Assembly (NCBI GenBank): GCA_965215545.1
Contig: OZ244066.1
Coordinates: forward strand, 2,480,001-2,544,000
DNA: 64,000 nucleotides
Origin: MPNP01 sp965215545
Lineage (GTDB): Bacteria > Pseudomonadota > Alphaproteobacteria > Rhodobacterales > Rhodobacteraceae
Direction: 5' to 3'
In this document: one piece after another, positions 1 through 8,667 of the stretch
Position numbering within the stretch: position 1 is the first letter of the stretch
Layout: every line of letters starts with the position of its first letter
Notes under the pieces: generated by a model
The model's database searches: none
The model's input: only the letters and a program-made list of their open reading frames with translations
Told to the model about the DNA's origin: nothing
Program-made: the position numbers and the translations under genes

Positions 1-1
1 A

Positions 2-496
2 ATTGACCGGATTCTGGACATCCTGCCCACCGCTGCCCTCGCCGGAACCAGCTGGCAGGACTATGGCCAGGTGATTCTCTGTGAGACCTATGAGGAGATG
101 CTGACCACCGCCAATGCCCTGGCATCGGAACATGTCCAGGTCATGACCGATCGGGATGACTGGTTCCTGGCGAACATGACGGCCTACGGCGCGCTCTTTC
201 TCGGCTCCCGCACGAATGTGGCCAATGGCGACAAGGTCATCGGGACCAACCACACCCTGCCCACCCGGCGGGCCGGGCGCTATACTGGCGGCCTGTGGGT
301 CGGATCGTTCCTCAAGACCCACAGCTACCAGCGCATCCTGACCGATGACGCTGCGGTCCATATCGGCGGTTACTGCTCCCGGCTCTGCATGCTGGAGGGG
401 TTCGTCGGCCACGCCGAGCAGGCCAATCTCCGGCTCCGGCGCTATGGCAAGCGCAACATCCCCTACGGGACCGCTGCCAGTCCTGCCCAGGACTGA
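2..496 (+). CDS. Histidinol dehydrogenase-family protein, HpsN-like (C-terminal part)
   Basis: The frame is open from base 2, so the gene begins outside the window and only about 164 C-terminal residues are visible. The segment NHTLPTRRAGRYTGG followed by LWVGSFLKT is characteristic of the HisD superfamily. It is closer to sulfopropanediol 3-dehydrogenase (HpsN) proteins than to true HisD, where this loop differs. The family performs NAD-linked, zinc-dependent oxidation of an alcohol to a carboxylate in the cytoplasm. The neighbours (SDR, cupin, MetE-like) are catabolic rather than histidine-biosynthetic, which supports a degradative role. The stop lies 13 bp before the SDR start. The substrate is inferred from the family only. 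Confidence 0.75.
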   Translation: MDRILDILPTAALAGTSWQDYGQVILCETYEEMLTTANALASEHVQVMTDRDDWFLANMTAYGALFLGSRTNVANGDKVIGTNHTLPTRRAGRYTGGLWVGSFLKTHSYQRILTDDAAVHIGGYCSRLCMLEGFVGHAEQANLRLRRYGKRNIPYGTAASPAQD

Positions 497-509
497 AACC
501 GCGCAGGCC

Positions 510-1271
510 ATGACCGGGCTTCCCACCACACCCTCCTTTCGCCTTGATGGTCGCCGGGCCCTTGTCACCGGGGGCACCGGGGGGATCGGTCAGGCCTGTT
601 GCATTGCCCTGGCCGAGGCGGGTGCGTCGGTGATCGCTGTGGCCCGCAACATTGACCATCTGCTCTCCTTCTGTGCATCCTGCAGGGCCCGGGACCTTGA
701 TGTCAGGGGGGTGGCACTGGACATGACGGACCCCGATGACCGGGCGGTTGTCTTTGATGATCATGGCCCCTTCGAGATTGCCGTCATTGCCGCCGGGATG
801 GCCCGGCATCGCCCGCTGTCCGAGACCACCGAGAATGATTTCGATCCCGTCATGGACCTCAATGTCCGGGCGGCCTATTTTACCGCCCGCAACGCAGCCC
901 TTGGCATGGGAGAGCAGGGCGGCTCCATCATCCAGATCTCAAGCCAGATGGGTCTGGTCGGTGGACCCGAACGCACGGTCTACTGCGCCTCCAAACATGC
1001 CATCGAAGGCATGACCAAGGCCATGGCAATCGAGTTGGGGGCTCAGGGCATTCGTGTCAACACCATCTGCCCGACCTTCATCAAGACGGAACTCACGCGG
1101 TCCACACTTGCCGATCCCGACAAGCAGGCCTGGATCCGCGACAAGATCAAACTGGCCCGTCTGGCCACGCCGATGGATGTGATGGGGGCCGTGGTATTCC
1201 TTGCTTCCGATGCCGCCAGCATGATTACGGGAACCCATATCCTGATCGATGGCGGGTGGACCGCGGGGTAG
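510..1271 (+). CDS. Short-chain dehydrogenase/reductase (SDR), 253 aa
   Basis: This is a classical SDR of the usual length. The nucleotide-binding motif TGGTGGIG lies at residues 20-27, and the catalytic tyrosine and lysine are in YCASK (about residue 160). The protein ends with the common DGGWTAG tail. The reading frame stays open upstream to 345, but that overlaps the previous gene by 150 bp, so ATG 510 is taken as the start. It lies 13 bp after the HisD-family stop, so the two are probably co-transcribed. The expected role is NAD(P)-dependent oxidation or reduction of a hydroxyl or keto group in the same pathway as its neighbour. The substrate is unknown. Confidence 0.85.
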   Translation: MTGLPTTPSFRLDGRRALVTGGTGGIGQACCIALAEAGASVIAVARNIDHLLSFCASCRARDLDVRGVALDMTDPDDRAVVFDDHGPFEIAVIAAGMARHRPLSETTENDFDPVMDLNVRAAYFTARNAALGMGEQGGSIIQISSQMGLVGGPERTVYCASKHAIEGMTKAMAIELGAQGIRVNTICPTFIKTELTRSTLADPDKQAWIRDKIKLARLATPMDVMGAVVFLASDAASMITGTHILIDGGWTAG

Positions 1272-1413
1272 GGCGGGATGACAGACTTGCCCGACCAACG
1301 GTCACTGATGCATCAGGGGCCCAATCTCCACCGCGCCCTCGCTGGAGTGGGCGCGGCGCGGCCAGGACTGTGATTGTATTCGATCAGCCGGAACCGGGAG
1401 GACCAGGGACGCA

Positions 1414-2412
1414 ATGAACGGAAAACCCCTTTTGCAGGTTGTCAGGCATGGTGAGTTCGTGCCGTGCAAGACCGCCTTCATCGACACCCACACGCCGGGC
1501 TCGGACCAGAAGGAGAACTTTACCATCATCGGTGGTGGCGTCTCGGAAAGTCCCGACCAGCATGTCCATATTGTGGATACGCCGGGTTTCAACATCGGGG
1601 CGGCCGGCCAACCGCCCCATTGCCGGAATTCGCTGCATTCCCACCGGACTGCCGAGGTCTTCATTGTGCTTCGCGGCCGGTGGCGGTTTTTCTGGGGACG
1701 CTCTGGCGATGCCGGCGATGTGGTGCTTGAGGAGGGGGACATTTTCAACATCCCCACCGGCATTTTCAGGGGCTTTCAGAATGTGGGGTCCTGTCATGGC
1801 ATGCTGCTGGCCATTCTCGGCGGTGATGATGCCGGGGGTGGCGTGACCTGGGCTCCCCAGGTCATTGAAGACGCCCGGAACCATGGGCTGATCCTGGGTG
1901 ATGACGGTCGTCTCTATGACCTCACAAGGGATGAATCGCTGCCGGATGGCGTCAGTCCCATGCCGGTCCTGACCAGCGAACAGCTGGCCGACTTCCCCGA
2001 ACCTGATGCCAAGACCGTCGTTCCCCGATTTGTCGCCCGGTGCCTTGACATGCGTGCCATGGCCCGCGGGACCCCTGCCCAGGTGATCGGGTTGGCGGGG
2101 ATGCTGGTCGATGATCCAGGCTTCACCGTTGACTTCCTCACCGAAAGCACGGCCACCGAAGCCACGTCAGTTCCGTACAGCGAGGTCTTCATGGTCACAA
2201 GCGGCCACTGGCGGCTGAACGCCGCCGCGGAATCGGCCATCCTGGCCCCAGGCGATATCTGCCTCGTTGCCCCGGACTGTGCGCGTCATGTCAAGCCTGC
2301 CACCACCGGTGAGGCGGGCCTCTTCCGGGTGACCGGCAATGACACGCCGGCCGGCACCACCCGCAACGGCCTGGCATCGTTGCCCGAGACCGGGACCCGG
2401 TTGCAACCATGA
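1414..2412 (+). CDS. Double-cupin domain protein, 332 aa
   Basis: Two cupin folds are visible. The first, roughly residues 60-150, contains HSHRTAEVFIVLRGRW, matching the metal-binding cupin pattern with spaced histidines and glutamate. The second, roughly residues 225-310, has a degenerate version around YSEVFMVTSGHW. The stop overlaps the next ATG by four bases (ATGA at 2409), which indicates translational coupling to the MetE-like gene. Bicupins of this type include dioxygenases, isomerases and sugar-binding proteins, and I cannot choose among them. No signal peptide is seen, so a cytoplasmic role in the upstream catabolic operon is the best inference. Confidence 0.75.
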   Translation: MNGKPLLQVVRHGEFVPCKTAFIDTHTPGSDQKENFTIIGGGVSESPDQHVHIVDTPGFNIGAAGQPPHCRNSLHSHRTAEVFIVLRGRWRFFWGRSGDAGDVVLEEGDIFNIPTGIFRGFQNVGSCHGMLLAILGGDDAGGGVTWAPQVIEDARNHGLILGDDGRLYDLTRDESLPDGVSPMPVLTSEQLADFPEPDAKTVVPRFVARCLDMRAMARGTPAQVIGLAGMLVDDPGFTVDFLTESTATEATSVPYSEVFMVTSGHWRLNAAAESAILAPGDICLVAPDCARHVKPATTGEAGLFRVTGNDTPAGTTRNGLASLPETGTRLQP

Positions 2413-3554
2413 CTCTCAAGACCACTCATGTGGGCAGCCTGCCCCGCAGCCAGGCGGTTGTTGACCTGCTCTTTGCCCGGGAGCGGGACGAAGCGTATGA
2501 CCAGGACCTCTTCGACCGCACCATGGCCGAGGCCTGTGACACAACGGTCCGCCAGCAGGTCGAGGCCGGCATCGACATCGTGTCCGACGGCGAGACCTCC
2601 AAGATCTCCTATGCGACCTACATCAAGGATCGCTATACGGGTTTTGCCGGTGATGCCGAGCGGGAGCCGCCAGCCGATCTCCGCCATTTTCCGTCATTCA
2701 TGGACCGCCTGGCCGCCCAGGGTGGCACACCCCGCTACGCCCGGCCCTGCTGTGTGGGTCCAATCGAGGCCAAAGGTACCGATGATCTCGACAAGGATAT
2801 CACCAATCTCAAGGCGGCCATGGCACGGCATGGGGCTGCAGAGGGGTTCATGAACGCCCCCTCACCGGGCGTGATCAGTCTTTTCCTCCCCAACAGCTAT
2901 TACCCTTCCCGGTCGCGTTACCTTGAGGTGCTCGGCGAAGCTCTTTCGGAGGAATACCGGGCCATTCTCGCCAGCGGTCTCCAGCTGCAACTCGATTGCC
3001 CGGATCTTGCTCTGGCCCGTCACATGCAGTTTGCCGACCTCTCCGATGCGGAATTCGTTGCTCAGGCTGCCGACAACATGGCTGTGCTTCGGGATGTCCT
3101 GCAAGACCTTGCGACCGACCGGGTCCGGCTGCATATCTGCTGGGGCAACTATGAAGGCCCCCATGTCTGCGACATCGGTATGGACAAGGTCATCGATGTC
3201 CTCCTGACCGCACCCGCCCGTTACATCCTGTTTGAAAATGCCAATCCGCGGCATGCCCATGAATGGACCGTCTTTCGGGACTGCCGGGAACAACTCGGCT
3301 CCGACAGGGTCCTCATCCCCGGCGTCATCGACAGCACCACGAATTTTGTCGAGCATCCCGATGTTGTCACCCAGCGCCTTGAGCGATTCCTCGCTTTCCT
3401 CCCGGCCAGCCAGTTGATGGCTGGCACCGATTGTGGATTTGGCACCTTTGCCGGATTCGGTGCCGTCGACCCCGCCATCGCCTATGCCAAACTTGCCAGC
3501 CTCGCAGTCGGGGCCCGCCAGGTGACATTCGAGGACCGCCAGCGCCCCATCTAG
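2409..3554 (+). CDS. MetE-like (cobalamin-independent methionine synthase C-terminal domain) protein, 381 aa
   Basis: The protein starts with TTHVGSLPR, typical of the UROD/MetE-like barrel. It carries the putative zinc-ligand segments HICWGN (about residue 240) and GTDCGFGTF (about residue 340) that line up with the MetE catalytic zinc site. At 381 aa it matches stand-alone MetE C-domain proteins, not full MetE (about 750 aa). Such proteins transfer methyl or other groups from small-molecule thioethers or ethers rather than folate. The gene is last in the operon and overlaps the cupin gene by 4 bp. Methyl or C-S metabolism is inferred, and the true substrate is unknown. Confidence 0.8.
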   Translation: MTLKTTHVGSLPRSQAVVDLLFARERDEAYDQDLFDRTMAEACDTTVRQQVEAGIDIVSDGETSKISYATYIKDRYTGFAGDAEREPPADLRHFPSFMDRLAAQGGTPRYARPCCVGPIEAKGTDDLDKDITNLKAAMARHGAAEGFMNAPSPGVISLFLPNSYYPSRSRYLEVLGEALSEEYRAILASGLQLQLDCPDLALARHMQFADLSDAEFVAQAADNMAVLRDVLQDLATDRVRLHICWGNYEGPHVCDIGMDKVIDVLLTAPARYILFENANPRHAHEWTVFRDCREQLGSDRVLIPGVIDSTTNFVEHPDVVTQRLERFLAFLPASQLMAGTDCGFGTFAGFGAVDPAIAYAKLASLAVGARQVTFEDRQRPI

Positions 3555-3579
3555 ACATCATGGGTTGATCTGTCCCGGC

Positions 3580-3597
3580 CCTGTCTTTGCAGACAGG
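3580..3597 (+). terminator. Possible hairpin after the catabolic operon
   Basis: A 7-bp perfect stem (CCTGTCT / AGACAGG) with a 4-base loop lies 25 bp after the MetE-like stop. No U-rich tract follows, so it is not a classical intrinsic terminator. It may still be an RNA-processing or weak termination hairpin. Confidence 0.3.
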
Positions 3598-3962
3598 ACC
3601 CAATGCATGGCCCTCAAGAAGGCCCATCATGGAGGACATGTCGGTTATCGGGCACCGGCCGAGGCCTTGGCCCGGGGGCCGCAGGGCCAAGAAAGGCTAC
3701 ACAGTGCACCTCCGATCTCTCCCGATCCACAGGATCCTTGCCGGACCTTGTGGGCTTCGCTATGCTCGCGATTGACACGATGGGGTTGCCTGCGGACCGA
3801 CAAGCGGTGCAGGCGAATCGAGGATGGATTGCAGGATGTCAACCCCCACCCGGACTTTGCCCGACCTCCGGTTGACACCCGGCTGTTGCAACCCAGAGTG
3901 GCAGTGGGGAAATCCCACGCCTCGCATCGCAGGAAGTGCTTTGAAAGCGTGGAGCAGTTAAC
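3598..3962. other. Intergenic stretch without a convincing gene
   Basis: Open frames here (for example 3565-3966) have no family resemblance, no ribosome binding site and overlapping frames of similar length. I see no repeat or RNA gene. Confidence 0.5.
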
Positions 3963-5531
3963 ATGATCCGCCAGTCTCTGCCCATCGGTATCCAGGACTT
4001 CACGACCATCCGGCGTGAGGACTTCTACTACGTTGACAAGACCCCGCTCATCCGGCAGTTGGTGGACGAGGGACGGCACTACTTCCTCGCCCGCCCGCGT
4101 CGCTTCGGCAAGAGTCTGCTGGTCGACACGCTCCGGGCCCTGTTTGCCGGGGAGGAGGCCCTCTTCCAGGGCCTGGCCATCCATGACCACTGGGACTGGT
4201 CGGTCACTCATCCGGTGGTGCGCCTGAGTTTTGGCGGAAAGTACGATGGGCCGGATGAGATTGAGCGCAACATCACCAATCAACTCGGCCTGATCGAGCA
4301 TTCAGCCGGATCGGACCCGGTGACCAGTGCAGACGCAGCTCCCGAGCGTCTGCAAACGCTTCTCTACTGCCTCCATCGCCAGACCGGCCAGCGGGTGGTG
4401 GTCCTCGTCGACGAATACGACAAGCCCATCCTCGATGCGCTCCACGACCCCGATCGGGCCCGGGCCAACCGTGACTATCTGCGCGGCTTCTATGGCATCA
4501 TCAAGGACAGCGCTGCCCATGTCCGCTTCGTGTTCGTCACCGGCATCAGCATGTTCTCGAAGGTCAGCCTGTTCTCGGGCCTGAACAACCTCAAGGACAT
4601 CAGTCTCGATCCCCGCTATGCCACCCTCTGCGGCTACACCGAGGCCGATCTCGACACCGTCTTTGCCACCGAACTCGCCGGTCTCGACCGGGCCGCCATC
4701 CGCAGCTGGTACAACGGCTACCACTGGCGGGGCGACGCGCGCCTCTACAATCCCTTCGATGTTCTGTTGCTGCTGGACAGTCGCAAGTTTGAACCCTACT
4801 GGTTCGAGACCGGCTCACCGCGCTTCCTGTTCGAGACCCTGAAGGCCAAGTCCATCAGCCCGCTGGACCTGGAGGGATGCCTGGCTGACCGGTCCCTGGT
4901 CGCCAAGTTCGATGTCGACGACATCAGCCCCGAGGCCCTGCTGTTCCAGACGGGGTACCTGACCATCACCGATGAGATCCGCCAGGGCCACCGCACCCTG
5001 TACCGACTGGACTATCCCAATCAGGAGGTCAAGCTCAGCCTGAACGATCAGCTGCTGGCCGCCCTGTCCCCGCAGGGCCGGGTGCCCCTGGACGAAGGCG
5101 GGATCCTGCGCGACCAGCTTGAAGCGGGCGACTTCACGAGCTTTGCCGCCACCCTCCGCGCCTGGCTGGCCAGCATTCCCTACCAGTGGCACGCCGCAGG
5201 CGACCTCGCCCGCTACGAGGCCTGGTATGCCAGTCTCCTGCACATGGTCTTCCGATCCATCGGGGTGGATGTCCGGGCCGAGGCCGCCACCAGCCACGGC
5301 CGGGCCGACCTGGTGGTGTCTATCGGCGCGCAGGTCTTCATCCTCGAGTTCAAGATGGCGGCCAGTACGGATGATGCGGAGACAGCACTGGAGACCGCCT
5401 TCACCCAGATGCGGGCACGCGGCTATGCCGACACCTACCGCGGCCAGCCTGTCCATCTCGTTGCCATTGCCTGTGGACGCGAGGCCCGGAACCTTCTCGA
5501 GGTGCGGGCCAAACCCGCCGTCATCACATGA
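3963..5531 (+). CDS. AAA-ATPase_like / PD-(D/E)XK nuclease-like protein, 522 aa
   Basis: The N-terminus (IGIQDFTTIRREDFYYVDKT) and the P-loop-like RRFGKSLLVDT near residue 47 are diagnostic of the AAA-ATPase_like family (PF09820). Walker B is at VVVLVDEYDKPI (about residue 145). The C-terminus carries the associated PD-(D/E)XK-like domain (DUF1703): GRADLVV then FILEFK near residue 460. The full length agrees with the family. A GGAG sequence 9 bases before the ATG supports the start. These genes are patchily distributed, often in many copies in symbionts. Their function is unestablished; a nuclease-ATPase role in mobile-element biology or defence is conjecture. Confidence 0.85.
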   Translation: MIRQSLPIGIQDFTTIRREDFYYVDKTPLIRQLVDEGRHYFLARPRRFGKSLLVDTLRALFAGEEALFQGLAIHDHWDWSVTHPVVRLSFGGKYDGPDEIERNITNQLGLIEHSAGSDPVTSADAAPERLQTLLYCLHRQTGQRVVVLVDEYDKPILDALHDPDRARANRDYLRGFYGIIKDSAAHVRFVFVTGISMFSKVSLFSGLNNLKDISLDPRYATLCGYTEADLDTVFATELAGLDRAAIRSWYNGYHWRGDARLYNPFDVLLLLDSRKFEPYWFETGSPRFLFETLKAKSISPLDLEGCLADRSLVAKFDVDDISPEALLFQTGYLTITDEIRQGHRTLYRLDYPNQEVKLSLNDQLLAALSPQGRVPLDEGGILRDQLEAGDFTSFAATLRAWLASIPYQWHAAGDLARYEAWYASLLHMVFRSIGVDVRAEAATSHGRADLVVSIGAQVFILEFKMAASTDDAETALETAFTQMRARGYADTYRGQPVHLVAIACGREARNLLEVRAKPAVIT

Positions 5532-6036
5532 AGAATTTCAATACTGAGCCGGACGGATTACACGCTGGATTTCCTCACTTGAATGCTCGAGTGGAAGTGA
5601 TGGAAAGCGTAACGTCGTGGTCTGTCGTTCACAAGTTCTGTCATCTTACGAATTCAAGACAAAGAGGATGAATGGCACGACGTTGAAGTTCCCGAGAAAG
5701 GGGCAATGGCCTTCATGCGTCTGCATGGAATATAGACACATCGCGTTTTGCCTCGCCCCTGATGGTGCCAAATCTCGCAAACTGATGAATGTGGAGCGTC
5801 AATCAGGGTGAGAATCAGCGACAACCAGGACACGATCCCGGGACAGGGCAAGTGCAAGTGCTGTCCCCTCTCCCTCGACACCGAGATGCATATCATATTG
5901 GAAGATGATCTGGGTACCGGCACCGCAGGAGATCAAGGGACTCATTTGCCTGAGTGCCTTGCGTCTCGCCGCCTGCAGGCGCACAATGCATGACAGATGA
6001 TGCAGGGTCGCGTCTCCCGCTTTGCCGTGCTGCCAT
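5532..6036. other. Intergenic region with a dispersed repeat copy
   Basis: There is no supported gene in about 500 bases. It is less GC-rich than its surroundings and contains one copy of the 55-bp repeat at 5794-5848. Confidence 0.5.
5794..5848 (+). repeat. Dispersed 55-bp repeat, copy A
   Basis: About 48 of 55 positions match 16783-16837, in the same orientation and in both cases outside genes. On the plus strand both copies can be read as MRISDNQD followed by (T/A)IPGQG. On the minus strand both encode LIL(T/M)LIDA. Which reading matters, if either, is unknown. It may be the end of a decayed mobile element. Confidence 0.6.
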
Positions 6037-7203
6037 TCATGACAGCGCAGACAATTTGGTCAGAGCCGCAGCCAACGGCATGACCTGGAGATCATTGGGC
6101 CCGGGAAGGGTGTGGCGGCCCGCATAGACCAGGATCCGCTGTGCCACACCGAGGTCCTCGGCGGCAGTGTGAAAGCCACGTGTGACCTTTGGCGCGGTTG
6201 TCCGCTTGATTTCCATGGCCCAGAGGTCTCCATCGGGCAAGGCAAGGACCAGATCAATTTCGGCCCCTGCCGCCGTACGGTAGAAGAATGCCTCGCTCTG
6301 CATCGGTGCGGCAGCGATAAGGTTTTCGAGACAGAAGGCTTCCCAGCTGCCCCCGATGACGGGGTGTCCAAGGAGGTCCTGCAGCGTGGCAATGCCAAGC
6401 AGGGCATGGGCCAATCCGGTATCCCGGATCATGATCTTGGGAGACTTGATCAGACGCTTGCTGTGATTGGCATGCCACGCCGGCAGCCGGCGTACAAGCA
6501 TGAGGTCAACGAGCAGATCGAGATAGCGCAGTACACTTTGTCCCGAGACGCCCAGGCTGCCGGCGAGTTTCGCTGCATTGAGGAGTCCGCTTTGCTGGTG
6601 GGCAAGCATCGTCCAGAACCGGCGCAGGGTTTCGGATGGAATTCGAAGACCGAAGGCGGGAATGTCACGCTCCAGATAGGTTTTGATGAAATCCTGGCGC
6701 CAGTTCAGACTCGTCTGATCGGTTGGAGACAGATAACTCTCCGGAAACCCACCGCGCAGCCAGAGATCTGACAGATTTTCGGCCCCCGCCTCAACAGCCG
6801 AGAAGGGCGTGAGTTCGTGGTAGTGAACACGACCGGCCAATGACTCCGCGCTCTGTTGAAGCAAGTTGCGGGATGCCGACCCGAGGAGCAGAAACTGCCC
6901 CGATCGATCACCTTGCCGCCGGCGACGGTCAATCTGGCCACGCAAGATGTTGAACAACTCGGGCACGCGCTGAATCTCATCCAGGACGACAAGTCTGCCG
7001 ATCTGTTCATCAAGAAATAAATCGGGTTCTTCAAGGACCTGGCGGTCAGCCGGTCTCTCCAGGTCCAGATAGACTGCATCCCGTCGCTCCGCAATCTGAT
7101 GGGCCAAGGTTGTCTTGCCAGCCTGCCGGGGCCCGATCAGAACAACACCTGGCTGGACAGCCAGTGCATCCTCAACGGATTGTCTGTGCTTCCGATCAAT
7201 CAT
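6037..7203 (-). CDS. ATP-binding protein, AAA_14 / DUF4143 family, 388 aa
   Basis: The N-terminus carries a clear Walker A (GPRQAGKTTLA, about residue 24) and Walker B (LVVLDEIQRVP, about residue 70), followed by the sensor-like LLLGSASRN. The C-terminal half holds the DUF4143 region with EIDLVL and MEIKRT, a nuclease-like acidic pattern. Length is normal for the family. The gene stands alone, and the DNA just upstream (7204-7252) is AT-rich, suggesting its own promoter. The family is common in accessory DNA. Its biological role is not established, although a defence or stress link has been suggested for related STAND-like ATPases. Confidence 0.85.
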   Translation of the reverse strand: MIDRKHRQSVEDALAVQPGVVLIGPRQAGKTTLAHQIAERRDAVYLDLERPADRQVLEEPDLFLDEQIGRLVVLDEIQRVPELFNILRGQIDRRRRQGDRSGQFLLLGSASRNLLQQSAESLAGRVHYHELTPFSAVEAGAENLSDLWLRGGFPESYLSPTDQTSLNWRQDFIKTYLERDIPAFGLRIPSETLRRFWTMLAHQQSGLLNAAKLAGSLGVSGQSVLRYLDLLVDLMLVRRLPAWHANHSKRLIKSPKIMIRDTGLAHALLGIATLQDLLGHPVIGGSWEAFCLENLIAAAPMQSEAFFYRTAAGAEIDLVLALPDGDLWAMEIKRTTAPKVTRGFHTAAEDLGVAQRILVYAGRHTLPGPNDLQVMPLAAALTKLSALS

Positions 7204-7252
7204 AACAGAGCATATTATCTATTTAATGGAAGATATGCAATGTAAATACGAG

Positions 7253-7562
7253 TCAATCATGCGACGCACGCCCAGACTGATCGTCGTCGTGATCGCGCAG
7301 CAGCACCAGCCGGGTGTCCATCTCCGTGCCCACAGCCGGGGTGTCATGCACCAGTTTGGTCAGACTGATGTTCTGCACGATCCCGGCGATCTGTGAAGCC
7401 TTGCTCTGCCTGGTGCCCATGCGGTCCGGACCCCTCTCTGGGAAAGACAGTCGCTGGTTCGGGTCGCAATGAGCACCCGACCCGGGTCGAACGCCGGTAC
7501 CAATGCGTTGTCGGCAGCGCGGTTGTCGGGGGATCGGTCTTGAGTTCCGCAAGTTCGGTCAC
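7253..7562 (-). pseudogene. Remnant of HigA/XRE-type antitoxin
   Basis: The C-terminal frame contains MGTRQSKASQIAG, ISLTKLVHD and a GTEM..RLVLL pattern, which matches the helix-turn-helix of HTH_37/HigA-like antitoxins. The likely GTG start at 7562 (VTELAELKTDP) is in a different frame from this helix-turn-helix. The 310-bp span is not a multiple of three, so at least one frameshift is present. It lies directly downstream of the toxin remnant, in the order expected for a higBA module. I judge it inactive. Confidence 0.55.
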
Positions 7563-7889
7563 GTCATCTCTCCTGGCTCTCTTGCAGGCTACGTCCAGGG
7601 CGGATGACGGTGGTTTCCGGGCCTTCTTCGGCAACCCATGGACAGCACCGAACTGTCGTCTGGTGACCGTGTGGCGCACAGGCCCCGGGTACGGCTGTCT
7701 CGGTGACGCAGCGCATGTCACGAAAACCGTCGGCCCAAAAACGGCCATGGACGTGCTCACCGTTCCTGGCCCCCAGACCGCGAGAATCTCACCGACACGC
7801 AGAAGTCGGGCATACAGGTCGCAGCGCAACTTCACCGGTTCACGATTGACTCGCCTGCCCAATGTCTCGACAGTCCACGTCGTCTCCAT
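7563..7889 (-). pseudogene. Remnant of RelE/HigB-type (Gp49-like) toxin
   Basis: The frame opens with TWTVETLGRRV and ends with VHGLPKKARKPP then KRARRDDVTELAELKTDP, closely following the Gp49-like HigB pattern WTVETL...KKT.KTP...A..R. The central segment expected to contain the conserved LWE.R and GIAR region is scrambled: LWADGFRDMR is visible only in another frame. The toxin therefore looks frameshifted and dead. The proteins of this family are ribosome-associated mRNA interferases. Confidence 0.55.
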
Positions 7890-8074
7890 TTATGCAGCCC
7901 AGGCTGTCAGGGCTCACCGTACTGATGCCTTTCGTGCGTCAGGGGCCGTGAGGTGTCGACAGTGACTCGACAATGGCTATATCCCGTCATGGCTGGTCTC
8001 AGTCGACATGCCGGGTGCGTGGTGGCATGATGCCGCCGAAGCATGGGTGACAACTGCAGGGACCCGATCTGGAC

Positions 8075-8647
8075 ATGAACACGCCAGCCCACCTGATTCT
8101 TGGCAGTGCCATCCTGGCCCGGCGCGGTGACTGGAAAGTCAATCTGGCGGCGGTGACGGGATCGCTCATGCCGGACGTGTCGCTGTATCTCCTTGTCGCC
8201 TTTGCAATGGTCATCAGGCAACAGGACAGTTCGGTCATCTTTGACCAGCTGTATTTTTCGGAGGACTGGCAACGCATCTTTGCCATCGACAACTCCGTGT
8301 TCGTCTGGCTGGCAGTGCTGGTGATCGCCGCCCTGGCCCGCCTGCCGGCCCTCAGGGTCCTTGCGCTGGCCGGCCTGTTGCATCTGGTAACAGACTTTCC
8401 CCTTCATCATGATGATGGCCGCCCGCATTTCTGGCCCGTGAGCGACTGGATCTTCGCCAGCCCGGTCAGCTATTGGGATCCGGCTCATTATGGCCGGATC
8501 GTCGGATCTCTCGAGAGCCTGTCCTGTCTTGTCCTTTGTGCTGTGCTGATGCGACGGTTCCGGAGCTGGCCGGCCCGCAGCGGCATTGTGGTGCTGGCTC
8601 TGGCGGCCGCGATGCCCGGACTGCTCTGGTGGCTGCTGGCCGTCTGA
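8075..8647 (+). CDS. Integral membrane protein, YdjM/DUF457-like metal-dependent hydrolase family, 190 aa
   Basis: The opening MNTPAHLILGSAIL matches proteins of the membrane-bound metal-dependent hydrolase group, in which an early histidine after an M-x-x-x-x-H motif is conserved. A second cluster, HLVTDFPLHHDDGRPHFWP at about residues 111-129, supplies histidine and aspartate ligands. Three to four hydrophobic segments are visible. Proteins like this are often mislabelled as cobalamin-biosynthesis CobQ. Enzymatic activity has not been demonstrated for most members. It is convergent with the SLC13 permease gene 20 bp downstream. Confidence 0.7.
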   Translation: MNTPAHLILGSAILARRGDWKVNLAAVTGSLMPDVSLYLLVAFAMVIRQQDSSVIFDQLYFSEDWQRIFAIDNSVFVWLAVLVIAALARLPALRVLALAGLLHLVTDFPLHHDDGRPHFWPVSDWIFASPVSYWDPAHYGRIVGSLESLSCLVLCAVLMRRFRSWPARSGIVVLALAAAMPGLLWWLLAV

Positions 8648-8667
8648 GGTGGCAGCGATGCGGATCT

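Noticed and set aside
3565..3966. Open frame of 133 codons upstream of the AAA-ATPase_like gene
   Set aside because: No ribosome binding site, no family resemblance, overlapping frames of equal length.
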